From contig JAZQAK010000014.1 in NCBI GenBank assembly GCA_045545175.1, forward strand, positions 1-41,197: a stretch of 41,197 nucleotides of DNA, read 5' to 3'. The translations under genes were made by a program, and so were the position numbers. Below are positions 41,176-41,197 of the stretch, in pieces. Under the pieces are notes generated by a model. It saw nothing but the letters and a program-made list of their open reading frames with translations, did not search any database and was not told the origin of the DNA. The DNA is from RGIG6165 sp045545175. GTDB taxonomy: Bacteria > Bacillota > Clostridia > Oscillospirales > Feifaniaceae. The stretch's first letter is position 1; every line of letters starts with the position of its first letter.

Positions 41176-41197
41176 ATGGCTGAATGTTTGTTTATTA
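41176..41197 (+). CDS. Start of an unidentified gene (cut by window end)
   Basis: ATG at 41176 is preceded by a perfect TAGGAGG (41161-41167) with 8-9 bases spacing. Only MAECLFI is visible before the window ends, so the product cannot be named. It follows the repeat-containing region after guaA and may be the first gene of an inserted element. Confidence 0.5.

Noticed and set aside
1..41197. CRISPR arrays, insertion sequences and transposases
   Set aside because: No regularly spaced repeats and no transposase or recombinase motifs were seen in any frame.

Overview
The window looks like chromosome of a low-GC, spore-forming Clostridia member, most like an Oscillospirales/Ruminococcaceae gut anaerobe. 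The clues are the IspH-ribosomal protein S1 fusion downstream of cmk and plsC, the hprK-murB-rapZ-whiA-dnaE-pfkA order, the radical SAM DUF512-der-plsY cluster, the sporulation genes gerW and yunB, and zinc-type (CxxC) L28 and L32. This placement rests on gene content and order only.

Layout. 1-3481: the end of rpmF, then DUF512-der-plsY. 3565-3753: rpmB on the minus strand, convergent with plsY. 3933-11042: hprK-murB-rapZ-whiA-dnaE, very tightly packed, followed by pfkA (11095-12099) with its own promoter and terminator. 12173-24459: one long unidirectional cluster covering an M50 protease, scpA-scpB, DUF2953, gerW, a D,D-carboxypeptidase, a pseudouridine synthase, a small unknown, a BaiN-like flavoprotein, an MBOAT/DHHW O-acetylation pair, cmk, plsC and ispH-rpsA. 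24529-27239: yunB and ligA. 27332-28878: an AT-rich two-gene cassette encoding a HEPN-like protein and a GIY-YIG nuclease with a DUF4357-like tail. 28985-29891, minus strand: the RNase P RNA gene and a family 4 uracil-DNA glycosylase. 29990-35519: GNAT, a YnbB-like PLP enzyme, ruvC-ruvA-ruvB and glmM. 35565-35648: tRNA-Leu(CAA). 35705-39741: two envelope-type accessory genes, a 1101-residue beta-solenoid/metallo-beta-lactamase protein and a DUF1287 protein. 39848-40828: a GMP synthase lacking its glutaminase domain. 40829-41197: non-coding DNA with repeats and terminators, ending in the start of another gene.

Most of the window is core metabolism and information processing: ribosome assembly and modification (der, rluB-like, L28, L32, S1), wall and membrane lipid synthesis (murB, glmM, carboxypeptidase, plsY, plsC), replication, repair and segregation (dnaE, ligA, ruvABC, udg, scpAB), and carbon control (hprK, pfkA, rapZ).

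The best candidate for an undescribed system is the HEPN-like + GIY-YIG cassette between ligA and udg. Its two genes overlap by ATGA, are poorer in G+C than their neighbours, and contain no ACGT tetranucleotide although ACGT is common in the surrounding genes. Second is the giant anchored protein that joins two Ig-like segments, a Gly-rich beta-solenoid and a ComEC-type metallo-beta-lactamase domain. Also notable are the stand-alone GMP synthase ATP-pyrophosphatase followed by possible integration-site DNA, an internal ribosome binding site inside ispH-rpsA, an rnpB gene with no terminator of its own upstream of udg, and a probably leaderless protease gene.
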